Source: Styela clava (lineage: Eukaryota; Chordata; Ascidiacea; Stolidobranchia; Styelidae). Taken from it: DNA of 64,000 bases. How positions within the stretch are numbered: position 1 is the stretch's first letter; every line of letters begins with the position of its first letter. The DNA lies in the NCBI RefSeq assembly GCF_964204865.1, contig NC_135262.1, forward strand, positions 5,270,001 to 5,334,000, given 5' to 3'. Below, one piece after another: positions 1 to 12,400 of this stretch. The notes under the pieces are model-generated. The model had not been told where the DNA came from. It worked only from the letters and a program-made list of their open reading frames with translations, and did not search any database. Made by a program: the position numbers and the translations under genes.

Positions 1-1
1 A

Positions 2-3000
2 TATGCTCATACCCAAGAAGATGAAGGGCATCAAGATACCGTGTTGAAAATATTGAAGGGTTCTTACAGTGATGACAATAAACATTTTAACCATGACGGC
101 ACTCTATCAGCTGCAGCTTCTGCAGCCGCTTTTGGTGATTTAGGAGTTGACAATAATTTCAACTCGTTTGCAGGCGGATTCGGTGGTCTTTATGACAGTC
201 CCGCTTATCACCAAGGAGACATTATCGGAGGAGGAGCCGCAGCTGCAGCCGCAGGACTAACTGGATATCCAAGTGATTCTTATTCTGGCAAAAAATCGTC
301 TCTAGGAGGATCTGAAATACTTCTTTCAATAGGCGGCAAAGGTAGCACTGGTGGTAAAGATTTCATGGGCGACAATATCGGTCTAACTGCTGATGCAGCA
401 GCATTTGCTGGACATACAGGACCATATAAGGATTCAAGAAAAGGATCACCTATGTTTTTCATGCCAGGATTTGGCTCAGGTAATGGAATGGATAACTCTA
501 ATGCCTACGCAGCAAAAGCCGCAGCTGGAGCATATATGGGCAAAGAGCCAATGGATTATGGCATCGATGGAAAACCCAAGTTCGAAACAATTATTATTTC
601 AAGTGGCAAAGAAGATTTAGGCACCAACAACTTAAATGATGGAGGTTTCATCGCTGGTGCAGGTGCACAAGCAGGGCTAGGTTATACTGGTGGTGAAGGC
701 TTTATAGATAACAGACCATTTATGATGGATATGTTTGGTAAATCACCATCAGGCATGAATGTTCTCAAAGATTCTGGAGTGGCTGAGGCCTCTGCTGCTG
801 CTTTAGGCACATTCAAACCATATGCTCATACCCAAGAAGATGAAGGGCATCAAGATACCGTGTTGAAAATATTGAAGGGTTCTTACAGTGATGACAATAA
901 ACATTTTAACCATGACGGCACTCTATCAGCTGCAGCTTCTGCAGCCGCTTTTGGTGATTTAGGAGTTGACAATAATTTCAACTCGTTTGCAGGCGGATTC
1001 GGTGGTCTTTATGACAGTCCCGCTTATCACCAAGGAGACATTATTGGAGGAGGGGCCGCAGCTGCAGCCGCAGGACTAACTGGATATCCAAGTGATTCTT
1101 ATTCTGGCAAAAAATCGTCTCTAGGAGGATCTGAAATACTTCTTTCAATAGGCGGCAAAGGTAGCACTGGTGGTAAAGATTTCATGGGCGACAATATCGG
1201 TCTAACTGCTGATGCAGCAGCATTTGCTGGACATACAGGACCATATAAGGATTCAAGAAAAGGATCACCTATGTTTTTCATGCCAGGATTTGGCTCAGGT
1301 AATGGAATGGATAACTCTAATGCCTACGCAGCAAAAGCCGCAGCTGGAGCATATATGGGCAAAGAGCCAATGGATTATGGCATCGATGGAAAACCCAAGT
1401 TCGAAACAATTATTGTTTCAAGTGGCAAAGAAGATTTGGGCACCAGCAACTTAAATGATGGAGGTTTAATCGCTGGTGCAGGTGCACAAGCAGGGCTAGG
1501 TTATACTGGTGGTGAAGGCTTTATAGATAACAGACCATTTATGATGGATATGTTTGGTAAATCACCATCAGGCATGAATGTTCTCAAAGATTCTGGAGTG
1601 GCTGAGGCATCTGCTGCTGCTTTAGGCACATTCAAACCATATGCTCATACCCAAGAAGATGAAGGGCATCAAGATACCGTGTTGAAAATATTGAAGGGTT
1701 CTTACAGTGATGTCAATAAACATTTTAACCATGACGGCACTCTATCAGCTGCAGCTTCTGCAGCCGCTTCTGGTGATTTAGGAGTTGACAATAATTTCAA
1801 CTCGTTTGCTGGCGGATTCGGTGGTCTTTATGACAGTCCCGCTTATCACCAAGGAGACATTATTGGAGGAGGGGCCGCAGCTGCAGCCGCAGGACTAACT
1901 GGATATCCAAGTGATTCTTATTCTGGCAAAAAATCGTCTCTGGGAGGATCTGAAATACTTCTTTCAATAGGCGGCAAAGGTAGCACTGGTGGTAAAGATT
2001 TCATGGGCGACAATATCGGTCTAACTGCTGATGCAGCAGCATTTGCTGGACATACAGGACCATATAAGGATTCAAGAAAAGGATCACCTATGTTTTTCAT
2101 GCCAGGATTTGGCTCAGGTAATGGAATGGATAACTCTAATGCCTACGCAGCAAAAGCGGCAGCTGGAGCATATATGGGCAAAGAGCCAATGGATTATGGC
2201 ATCGATGGAAAACCCAAGTTCGAAACAATTATTATTTCAAGTGGCAAAGAAGATTTGGGCACCAGCAACTTAAATGATGGAGGTTTCATCGCTGGTGCAG
2301 GTGCACAAGCAGGGCTAGGTTATACTGGCGGTGAAGGCTTTATAGATAACAGACCATTTATGATGGATATGTTTGGTAAATCACCATCAGGCATGAATGT
2401 TCTCAAAGATTCTGGAGTGGCTGAGGCCTCTGCTGCTGCTTTAGGCACATTCAAACCATATGCTCATACCCAAGAAGATGAAGGGCATCAAGATACCGTG
2501 TTGAAAATATTGAAGGGTTCTTACAGTGATGACAGTAAACATTTTAACCATGACGGCACTCTATCAGCTGCAGCTTCTGCAGCCGCTTTTGGTGATTTAG
2601 GAGTTGACAATAATTTCAACTCGTTTGCAGGCGGATTCGGTGGTCTTTATGACAGTCCCGCTTATCACCAAGGAGACATTATTGGAGGAGGGGCCGCAGC
2701 TGCAGCCGCAGGACTAACTGGATATCCAAGTGATTCTTATTCTGGCAAAAAATCGTCTCTAGGAGGATCTGAAATACTTCTTTCAATAGGCGGCAAAGGT
2801 AGCACTGGTGGTAAAGATTTCATGGGCGACAATATCGGTCTAACTGCTGATGCAGCAGCATTTGCTGGACATACAGGACCATATAAGGATTCAAGAAAAG
2901 GATCACCTATGTTTTTCATGCCAGGATTTGACTCAGGTAATGGAATGGATAACTCTAATGCCTACGCAGCAAAAGCCGCAGCTGGAGCATATATGGGCAA

Positions 3001-6000
3001 AGAGCCAATGGATTATGGCATCGATGGAAAACCCAAGTTCGAAACAATTATTATTTCAAGTGGCAAAGAAGATTTGGGCACCAGCAACTTAAATGATGGA
3101 GGTTTCATCGCTGGTGCAGGTGCACAAGCAGGGCTAGGTTATACTGCTGGTGAAGGCTTTATAGATAACAGACCATTTATGATGGATATGTTTGGTAAAT
3201 CACCATCAGGCATGCATGTTCTCAAAGATTCTGGAGTGGCTGAGGCCTCTGCTGCTGCTTTAGGCACATTCAAACCATATGCTCATACCCAAGAAGATGA
3301 AGGGCATCAAGATACCGTGTTGAAAATATTGAAGGGTTCTTACAGTGATGACAATAAACATTTTAACCATGACGGCACTCTATCAGCTGCAGCTTCTGCA
3401 GCCGCTTTTGGTGATTTAGGAGTTGACAATAATTTCAACTCGTTTGCAGGCGGATTCGGTGGTCTTTATGACAGTCCCGCTTATCACCAAGGAGACATTA
3501 TCGGAGGAGGAGCCGCAGCTGCAGCCGCAGGACTAACTGGATATCCAAGTGATTCTTATTCTGGCAAAAAATCGTCTCTAGGAGGATCTGAAATACTTCT
3601 TTCAATAGGCGGCAAAGGTAGCACTGGTGGTAAAGATTTCATGGGCGACAATATCGGTCTAACTGCTGATGCAGCAGCATTTGCTGGACATACAGGACCA
3701 TATAAGGATTCAAGAAAAGGATCACCTATGTTTTTCATGCCAGGATTTGGCTCAGGTAATGGAATGGATAACTCTAATGCCTACGCAGCAAAAGCCGCAG
3801 CTGGAGCATATATGGGCAAAGAGCCAATGGATTATGGCATCGATGGAAAACCCAAGTTCGAAACAATTATTATTTCAAGTGGCAAAGAAGATTTAGGCAC
3901 CAACAACTTAAATGATGGAGGTTTCATCGCTGGTGCAGGTGCACAAGCAGGGCTAGGTTATACTGGTGGTGAAGGCTTTATAGATAACAGACCATTTATG
4001 ATGGATATGTTTGGTAAATCACCATCAGGCATGAATGTTCTCAAAGATTCTGGAGTGGCTGAGGCCTCTGCTGCTGCTTTAGGCACATTCAAACCATATG
4101 CTCATACCCAAGAAGATGAAGGGCATCAAGATACCGTGTTGAAAATATTGAAGGGTTCTTACAGTGATGACAATAAACATTTTAACCATGACGGCACTCT
4201 ATCAGCTGCAGCTTCTGCAGCCGCTTTTGGTGATTTAGGAGTTGACAATAATTTCAACTCGTTTGCAGGCGGATTCGGTGGTCTTTATGACAGTCCCGCT
4301 TATCACCAAGGAGACATTATTGGAGGAGGGGCCGCAGCTGCAGCCGCAGGACTAACTGGATATCCAAGTGATTCTTATTCTGGCAAAAAATCGTCTCTAG
4401 GAGGATCTGAAATACTTCTTTCAATAGGCGGCAAAGGTAGCACTGGTGGTAAAGATTTCATGGGCGACAATATCGGTCTAACTGCTGATGCAGCAGCATT
4501 TGCTGGACATACAGGACCATATAAGGATTCAAGAAAAGGATCACCTATGTTTTTCATGCCAGGATTTGGCTCAGGTAATGGAATGGATAACTCTAATGCC
4601 TACGCAGCAAAAGCCGCAGCTGGAGCATATATGGGCAAAGAGCCAATGGATTATGGCATCGATGGAAAACCCAAGTTCGAAACAATTATTGTTTCAAGTG
4701 GCAAAGAAGATTTGGGCACCAGCAACTTAAATGATGGAGGTTTAATCGCTGGTGCAGGTGCACAAGCAGGGCTAGGTTATACTGGTGGTGAAGGCTTTAT
4801 AGATAACAGACCATTTATGATGGATATGTTTGGTAAATCACCATCAGGCATGAATGTTCTCAAAGATTCTGGAGTGGCTGAGGCATCTGCTGCTGCTTTA
4901 GGCACATTCAAACCATATGCTCATACCCAAGAAGATGAAGGGCATCAAGATACCGTGTTGAAAATATTGAAGGGTTCTTACAGTGATGTCAATAAACATT
5001 TTAACCATGACGGCACTCTATCAGCTGCAGCTTCTGCAGCCGCTTCTGGTGATTTAGGAGTTGACAATAATTTCAACTCGTTTGCTGGCGGATTCGGTGG
5101 TCTTTATGACAGTCCCGCTTATCACCAAGGAGACATTATTGGAGGAGGGGCCGCAGCTGCAGCCGCAGGACTAACTGGATATCCAAGTGATTCTTATTCT
5201 GGCAAAAAATCGTCTCTGGGAGGATCTGAAATACTTCTTTCAATAGGCGGCAAAGGTAGCACTGGTGGTAAAGATTTCATGGGCGACAATATCGGTCTAA
5301 CTGCTGATGCAGCAGCATTTGCTGGACATACAGGACCATATAAGGATTCAAGAAAAGGATCACCTATGTTTTTCATGCCAGGATTTGGCTCAGGTAATGG
5401 AATGGATAACTCTAATGCCTACGCAGCAAAAGCGGCAGCTGGAGCATATATGGGCAAAGAGCCAATGGATTATGGCATCGATGGAAAACCCAAGTTCGAA
5501 ACAATTATTATTTCAAGTGGCAAAGAAGATTTGGGCACCAGCAACTTAAATGATGGAGGTTTCATCGCTGGTGCAGGTGCACAAGCAGGGCTAGGTTATA
5601 CTGGCGGTGAAGGCTTTATAGATAACAGACCATTTATGATGGATATGTTTGGTAAATCACCATCAGGCATGAATGTTCTCAAAGATTCTGGAGTGGCTGA
5701 GGCCTCTGCTGCTGCTTTAGGCACATTCAAACCATATGCTCATACCCAAGAAGATGAAGGGCATCAAGATACCGTGTTGAAAATATTGAAGGGTTCTTAC
5801 AGTGATGACAGTAAACATTTTAACCATGACGGCACTCTATCAGCTGCAGCTTCTGCAGCCGCTTTTGGTGATTTAGGAGTTGACAATAATTTCAACTCGT
5901 TTGCAGGCGGATTCGGTGGTCTTTATGACAGTCCCGCTTATCACCAAGGAGACATTATTGGAGGAGGGGCCGCAGCTGCAGCCGCAGGACTAACTGGATA

Positions 6001-9000
6001 TCCAAGTGATTCTTATTCTGGCAAAAAATCGTCTCTAGGAGGATCTGAAATACTTCTTTCAATAGGCGGCAAAGGTAGCACTGGTGGTAAAGATTTCATG
6101 GGCGACAATATCGGTCTAACTGCTGATGCAGCAGCATTTGCTGGACATACAGGACCATATAAGGATTCAAGAAAAGGATCACCTATGTTTTTCATGCCAG
6201 GATTTGACTCAGGTAATGGAATGGATAACTCTAATGCCTACGCAGCAAAAGCCGCAGCTGGAGCATATATGGGCAAAGAGCCAATGGATTATGGCATCGA
6301 TGGAAAACCCAAGTTCGAAACAATTATTATTTCAAGTGGCAAAGAAGATTTGGGCACCAGCAACTTAAATGATGGAGGTTTCATCGCTGGTGCAGGTGCA
6401 CAAGCAGGGCTAGGTTATACTGCTGGTGAAGGCTTTATAGATAACAGACCATTTATGATGGATATGTTTGGTAAATCACCATCAGGCATGCATGTTCTCA
6501 AAGATTCTGGAGTGGCTGAGGCCTCTGCTGCTGCTTTAGGCACATTCAAACCATATGCTCATACCCAAGAAGATGAAGGGCATCAAGATACCGTGTTGAA
6601 AATATTGAAGGGTTCTTACAGTGATGACAATAAACATTTTAACCATGACGGCACTCTATCAGCTGCAGCTTCTGCAGCCGCTTTTGGTGATTTAGGAGTT
6701 GACAATAATTTCAACTCGTTTGCAGGCGGATTCGGTGGTCTTTATGACAGTCCCGCTTATCACCAAGGAGACATCATTGGAGGAGGGGCCGCAGCTGCAG
6801 CCGCAGGACTAACTGGATATCCAAGTGATTCTTATTCTGGCAAAAAATCGTCTCTGGGAGGATCTGAAATACTTCATTCAATAGGCGGCAAAGGTAGCAC
6901 TGGTGGTAAAGATTTCATGGGCGACAATATCGGTCTAACTGCTGATGCAGCAGCATTTGCTGGACATACAGGACCATATAAGGATTCAAGAAAAGGATTA
7001 CCTATGTTTTTCGTGCCAGGATTTGGCTCAGGTAATGGAATGGATAACTCTAATGCCTACGCAGCAAAAGCCGCAGCTGGAGCATATATGGGCAAAGAGC
7101 CAATGGATTATGGCATCGATGGAAAACCCAAATTCGAAACAATTATTATTTCAAGTGGCAAAGAAGATTTGGTTACCAGCAACTTAAATGATGGAGGTTT
7201 CATCGCTGGTGCAGGTGCACAAGCAGGGCTAGGTTATACTGGTGGTGAAGGCTTTATAGATAACAGACCATTTATGATGGATATGTTTGGTAAATCACCA
7301 TCAGGCATGAATGTTCTCAAAGATTCTGGAGTGGCTGAGGCCTCTGCTGCTGCTTTAGGCACATTCAAACCATATGCTCATACCCAAGAAGATGAAGGGC
7401 ATCAAGATACCGTGTTGAAAATATTGAAGGGTTCTTACAGTGATGACAATAAACATTTTAACCATGACGGCACTCTATCAGCTGCGGCTTCTGCAGCCGC
7501 TTTTGGTGATTTAGGAGTTGACAATAATTTCAACTCCTTTGCAGGCGGATTCGGTGGTCTTTATGACAGTCCCGCTTATCACCAAGGAGACATTGTTGGA
7601 GGAGGGGCCGCAGCTGCAGCCGCAGGACTAACTGGATATCCAAGTGATTCTTATTCTGGCAAACAATCGTCTCTAGGAGGATCTGAAATACTTCTTTCAA
7701 TAGGCGGCAAAGGTAGCACTGGCGGTAAAGATTTCATGGGCGACAATATCGGTCTAACTGCTGATGCAGCAGCATTTGCTGGACATACAGGACCATATAA
7801 AGATTCAAGAAAAGGATCACCTATGTTTTTCATGCCAGGATTTGGCTCAGGTAATGGAATGGATAACTCTAATGCCTACGCAGCAAAAGCCGCAGCTGGA
7901 GCATATATGGGCAAAGAGCCAATGGATTATAGCATCGATGGAAAACCCAAGTTCGAAACAATTATTATTTCAAGTGGCAAAGAAGATTTGGGCACCAGCA
8001 ACTTAAATGATGGAGGTTTCATCGCTGGTGCAGGTGCACAAGCAGGGCTAGGTTATACTGGTGGTGAAGGCTTTATAGATAACAGACCATTTATGATGGA
8101 TATGTTTGGTAAATCACCATCAGGCATGAATGTTCCCAAAGATTCTGGAGTGGCTGAGGCCTCTGCTGCTGCTTTAGGCACATTCAAACCATATGCTCAT
8201 ACCCAAGAAGATGAAGGGCATCAAGATACCGTGTTGAAAATATTGAAGGGTTCTTACAGTGATGACAATAAACATTTTAACCATGACGGCACTCTATCAG
8301 CTGCAGCTTCTGCAGCCGCTTTTGGTGATTTAGGAGTTGACAATAATTTCAACTCGTTTGCAGGCGGATTCGGTGGTCTTTATGACAGTCCCGCTTATCA
8401 CCAAGGAGACATTGTTGGAGGAGGGGCCGCAGCTGCAGCCGCAGGACTAACTGGATATCCAAGTGATTCTTATTCTGGCAAACAATCGTCTCTAGGAGGA
8501 TCTGAAATACTTCTTTCAATAGGCGGCAAAGGTAGCACTGGTGGTAAAGATTTCATGGGCGACAATATCGGTCTAACTGCTGATGCAGCAGCATTTGCTG
8601 GACATACAGGACCATATAAGGATTCAAGAAAAGGATCACCTATGTTTTTCATGCCAGGATTTGGCTCAGGTAATGGAATGGATAACTCTAATGCCTACGC
8701 AGCAAAAGCCGCAGCTGGAGCATATATGGGCAAAGAGCCAATGGATTATGGCATCGATGGAAAACCCAAGTTCGAAACAATTATTATTTCAAGTGGCGAA
8801 GAAGATTTGGGCACCAGCAACTTAAATGATGGAGGTTTCATCGCTGGGGCAGGTGCACAAGCAGGGCTAGGTTATACTGGTGGTGAAGGCTTTATAGATA
8901 ACAGACCATTTATGATGGATATGTTTGGTAAATCACCATCAGGCATGAATATTCTCAAGGATTCTGGAGTGGCTGAGGCCTCTGCTGCTGCTTTAGGCAC

Positions 9001-9411
9001 ATTCAAACCATATGCTCATACCCAAGAAGATGAAGGGCATCAAGATACCGTGTTGAAAATATTGAAGGGTTCTTATAGTGATGACAATAAACATTTTAAC
9101 CGTGACGGCACTCTATCAGCTGCAGCTTCTGCAGCCGCTTTTGGTGATTTAGGAGTTGACAATAATTTCAACTCGTTTGCAGGCGGATTCGTTGGTCTTT
9201 ATGACAGTCCCGCTTATCACCAAGGAGACATTATTGGAGGAGGGGCCGCAGCTGCAGGACTGACTGGATATCCAAGTGATTCTTATTCTGGCAAAAAATC
9301 GTCTCTAGGAGGATCTGAAATACTTCTTTCAGTAGGCGGCAAAGGTAGCACTGGTGGTAAGGGTTTTATGGGCGACCGTATCGGTCTAACTGCTGATGCA
9401 GCAGCTAGTTC
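2..9411 (+). repeat. 819-bp (273-aa) coding tandem repeat array, silk-like
   Basis: Eleven complete units start at 2, 821, 1640, 2459, 3278, 4097, 4916, 5735, 6554, 7373 and 8192. A twelfth starts at 9011 and breaks off near 9411. Spacing is exactly 819 bp, so the frame is kept. Each unit has several Ala blocks (for example GGGAAAAAAGL, SAAASAAAFG, AYAAKAAAGAY) between Gly-rich stretches and charged or Tyr-bearing segments. I see no Cys, no Trp and no N-glycosylation sequon in a unit. The last unit is the most divergent: it has lost two Ala codons and carries several substitutions, as expected at an array edge. The array continues left of the window. Very high unit identity implies active homogenisation by unequal exchange or conversion; copy number may be mis-assembled. 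Confidence 0.97.
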
Positions 9412-12400
9412 TGAACAAGGTAAAGCATCTTTCAATATGAAACCTACAACTGGTCTTCAATTATTGATGGGCTCTACATACATGCCAACATTGAACAGTC
9501 AATCCACTCATCCAATTCATGCTCCTGACTTTTTTGACTCATCTGTGGTATTTGATAGATCGGGCGGCTTTTGTCCTGATGTTGTTAATTCTGAGAATTG
9601 TCCTGATCAATGTGAGGATGGATATGTTTGCGATGGTCAAAAATGTGTTTTATCACATGAATGCCCTTGCCAAAGAGAAGGTTTCACACGCCAGGTCAGT
9701 GATTTCAACTTATTTCTATCTAATTGAATAGGAAGTTTTATTTTTACTATATTTTTACTATATATATTATTTTTACTTCAAACCCTGCAACTGTTTTTCA
9801 AACGTGTGATTGTATACCAATCTACATTTTGAAAATGTTTATAACACGTCACCCTTTAAACACGTTTTTACAATGCAAAGAAGTTCTATAGCACAGTAGT
9901 GAGTACATGAATATTCACTGATTTTTTCAGCCTGGCTCGGTTTGGAAAGAAGATGGTGGATGTACCAATTGCCTATGCATGGGAGGTGTCGTAGAATGTG
10001 CTGCTGAAATTTGTTCTATCACTACATGTCCTTCAGGCCAAATACTTGTGCCTGCTGGACAAGGTAATTGCTGCCCATCGTGTGCACCGGATAAAACGAA
10101 ATGTACAACAACTTATGGAACAGAATATAAGGTAGGGCAACTTAACAAAAATAAATTGGTCCTCAGCTCAAATCACATATTTACCTCTTAACATGGAACT
10201 ATTTAAATATAAATTTCTTCTCTTATAATCAAGATTGGAGACAAATGGATAGATCCGGGCGATAGCTGCAGTCAGTGTGAATGTCTTGAATCAGGAATTA
10301 AATGCGTCGCTCTGTCATGCTCACCTGTATACATCCCAACTTGTTCCGAAAATGAGGTTTTGAAGGAAACTATCGTCGATTGTTGTCCTCGATATAAATG
10401 CGGTAAGTGGAGTAAATTGGTAATCTTTGATTTCATTGAACCGCAATAGCCGTGTTAAACATGTAAATGAATAAAACTTGACTCCATGGATTGAATTAAT
10501 TTAGTAATGTATTTCTAGTTACTCGAATGCACTTACATACCAGATTAAAAAGGGTGAATAATCGCAATATTACATTGCATCACATCACAAATTTTCGAAG
10601 CACACCAATGAATATCATTTTTATCTCTTGTTCTTCTTCAAACTGGTGATTGTTTCAGTTTTTGTGTTTTGTTTACTGCAATCATGAACCATTTTTTATC
10701 TTCCATCGATTACTTTGAGAGTTGTTTCACACAAAATAATTTGTTGCCTGTCAATAGCAAAAATAATATATTATCAATTATCATTAAATAACGCATTATT
10801 ATTTTGAAATCTATTTACTTTATATCTTACAACTGTTTTTGAAGCATGTGATCATTTTTTCTTAAATTCTCTCTATTCGTTTATATGTTATATTTATATA
10901 CAAAATTTTGAATGTGTTTTGTCCGTTCTGGGCTAACCCATTTTTAGAATTTACCTAAATACAAAATCAGTCATTTCATACACATTTTTATTCATTTTAG
11001 AATGTGATGCCTCAACTTGTGAAAAGGCTCAGGAATGTCTATTTGCCCATGAGGCCGTTATAGTTTCCATGAACGGATGTTGCCCTGTATACCAATGTGG
11101 TAAGGTCTTATTTTTTTTTTTGACAAACTCGCATAAAATAAATCTCAATGACAGGAAGAATACAATGCTTAAGATTGTATTTAATAGCTGACGTTCCTTA
11201 AATTGGAGTGTGCTATTTTTATTTTTATAGAGCAACTCTTTGTCATTGGACGATATTGCTTATACTGCTATTGGTTCATCTTTAATCCAAATTGTGATTA
11301 GCAATAATTGACAATTCCTCTTCATTTTAACTCACATCAGTATGTTGATAAAAATATTCATGACTTTACACAGTTTGTCGAATTGAAAGATGCGAAGTTT
11401 CGTATTGCTTGCCAGGAGAAAAGAGTGTGAAGACAACGTCTGATACGTCTTGCTGTCCAACTTACACATGTGAAAGTAAGGAGGATAGAATAGCATTTAC
11501 ATATTTATCCCGGGGGAGAGAAAGCCGATAAGACGACTTAACCATATGGCGAACCACGGCCTATTCTCCGTTACCATTCCATGTCGGGTATGGAATTAGT
11601 TGAGTATTTGTTTTCAGAAGCATGGACTTGATGGTGGAGGAAGACGTAACTGACCAGCGGTTACGTGAACCACTCTACGACGGCGAGGAGTCAAGTAATC
11701 CTCTCGCACATAACTATCCCCGAAAGGGATTCGAACCTGCGAACCCACCCAGAGTAATCAGACGTGCGGTGGCGAGCGTATTTCTAACACTTAGCACGAG
11801 TCACACCGCCGCTAATAACAATGAAGAATATATCAAAAATCTGAATTTTCGTATCATTAGCAAACTCATTTACCATTCCATATATTTTTAAGAAATGGGA
11901 TGCACAGACGATGGAAAAGTGAGGCGCAATATCGGTGAAAAATGGACTCCATCTACATCAGCATGTGAAGTTTGCGAATGCACTGCAGATGAAAAGATCA
12001 GTTGCAGACCAAAACTATGCCCATCAATCAAACCAACTTGTCCAAGTGGACAACGACCAACGCCAGTCATGAGCGCCGATGGATGTTGCACATCTTACGT
12101 TTGCGATTGTGAGTAAAATTAAATGAACCCGAGAAATAAATAAAAATTTATTTTGCAGCCAATTGATATTAAATAAATAATATTGGTTCCTAATTCGGGA
12201 GTGATAATTGCTCACCTGCCCATCGTGTTAAAACTCGAGTCCCCTCCTTTAATAATTTATCTTTTTATATCTTAGGCACATGCCAAGGATATGCTCAAAC
12301 TGTTGTGGAAATGTTCAGTGGTCAAACTTTTACAAAGACTTGTCCATGCTCGCACGACCTTGCGAAGGACTCAGCGATGCGATCATTCAGAGTTAATCTT

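Noticed and set aside
280..8825. Recurring 60-aa minus-strand and 75-80-aa plus-strand ORFs at 819-bp spacing
   Set aside because: They are other-frame shadows of the silk-like coding repeat, kept open only because the unit is conserved.
2..9411. CRISPR or satellite interpretation of the tandem array
   Set aside because: The 819-bp period is a multiple of three, the frame is open through the whole array and it joins a spliced secreted protein.
11622..11891. 89-aa ORF
   Set aside because: It lies in SINE copy A; the similar ORFs at 41005 and 47912 are the same SINE on either strand.
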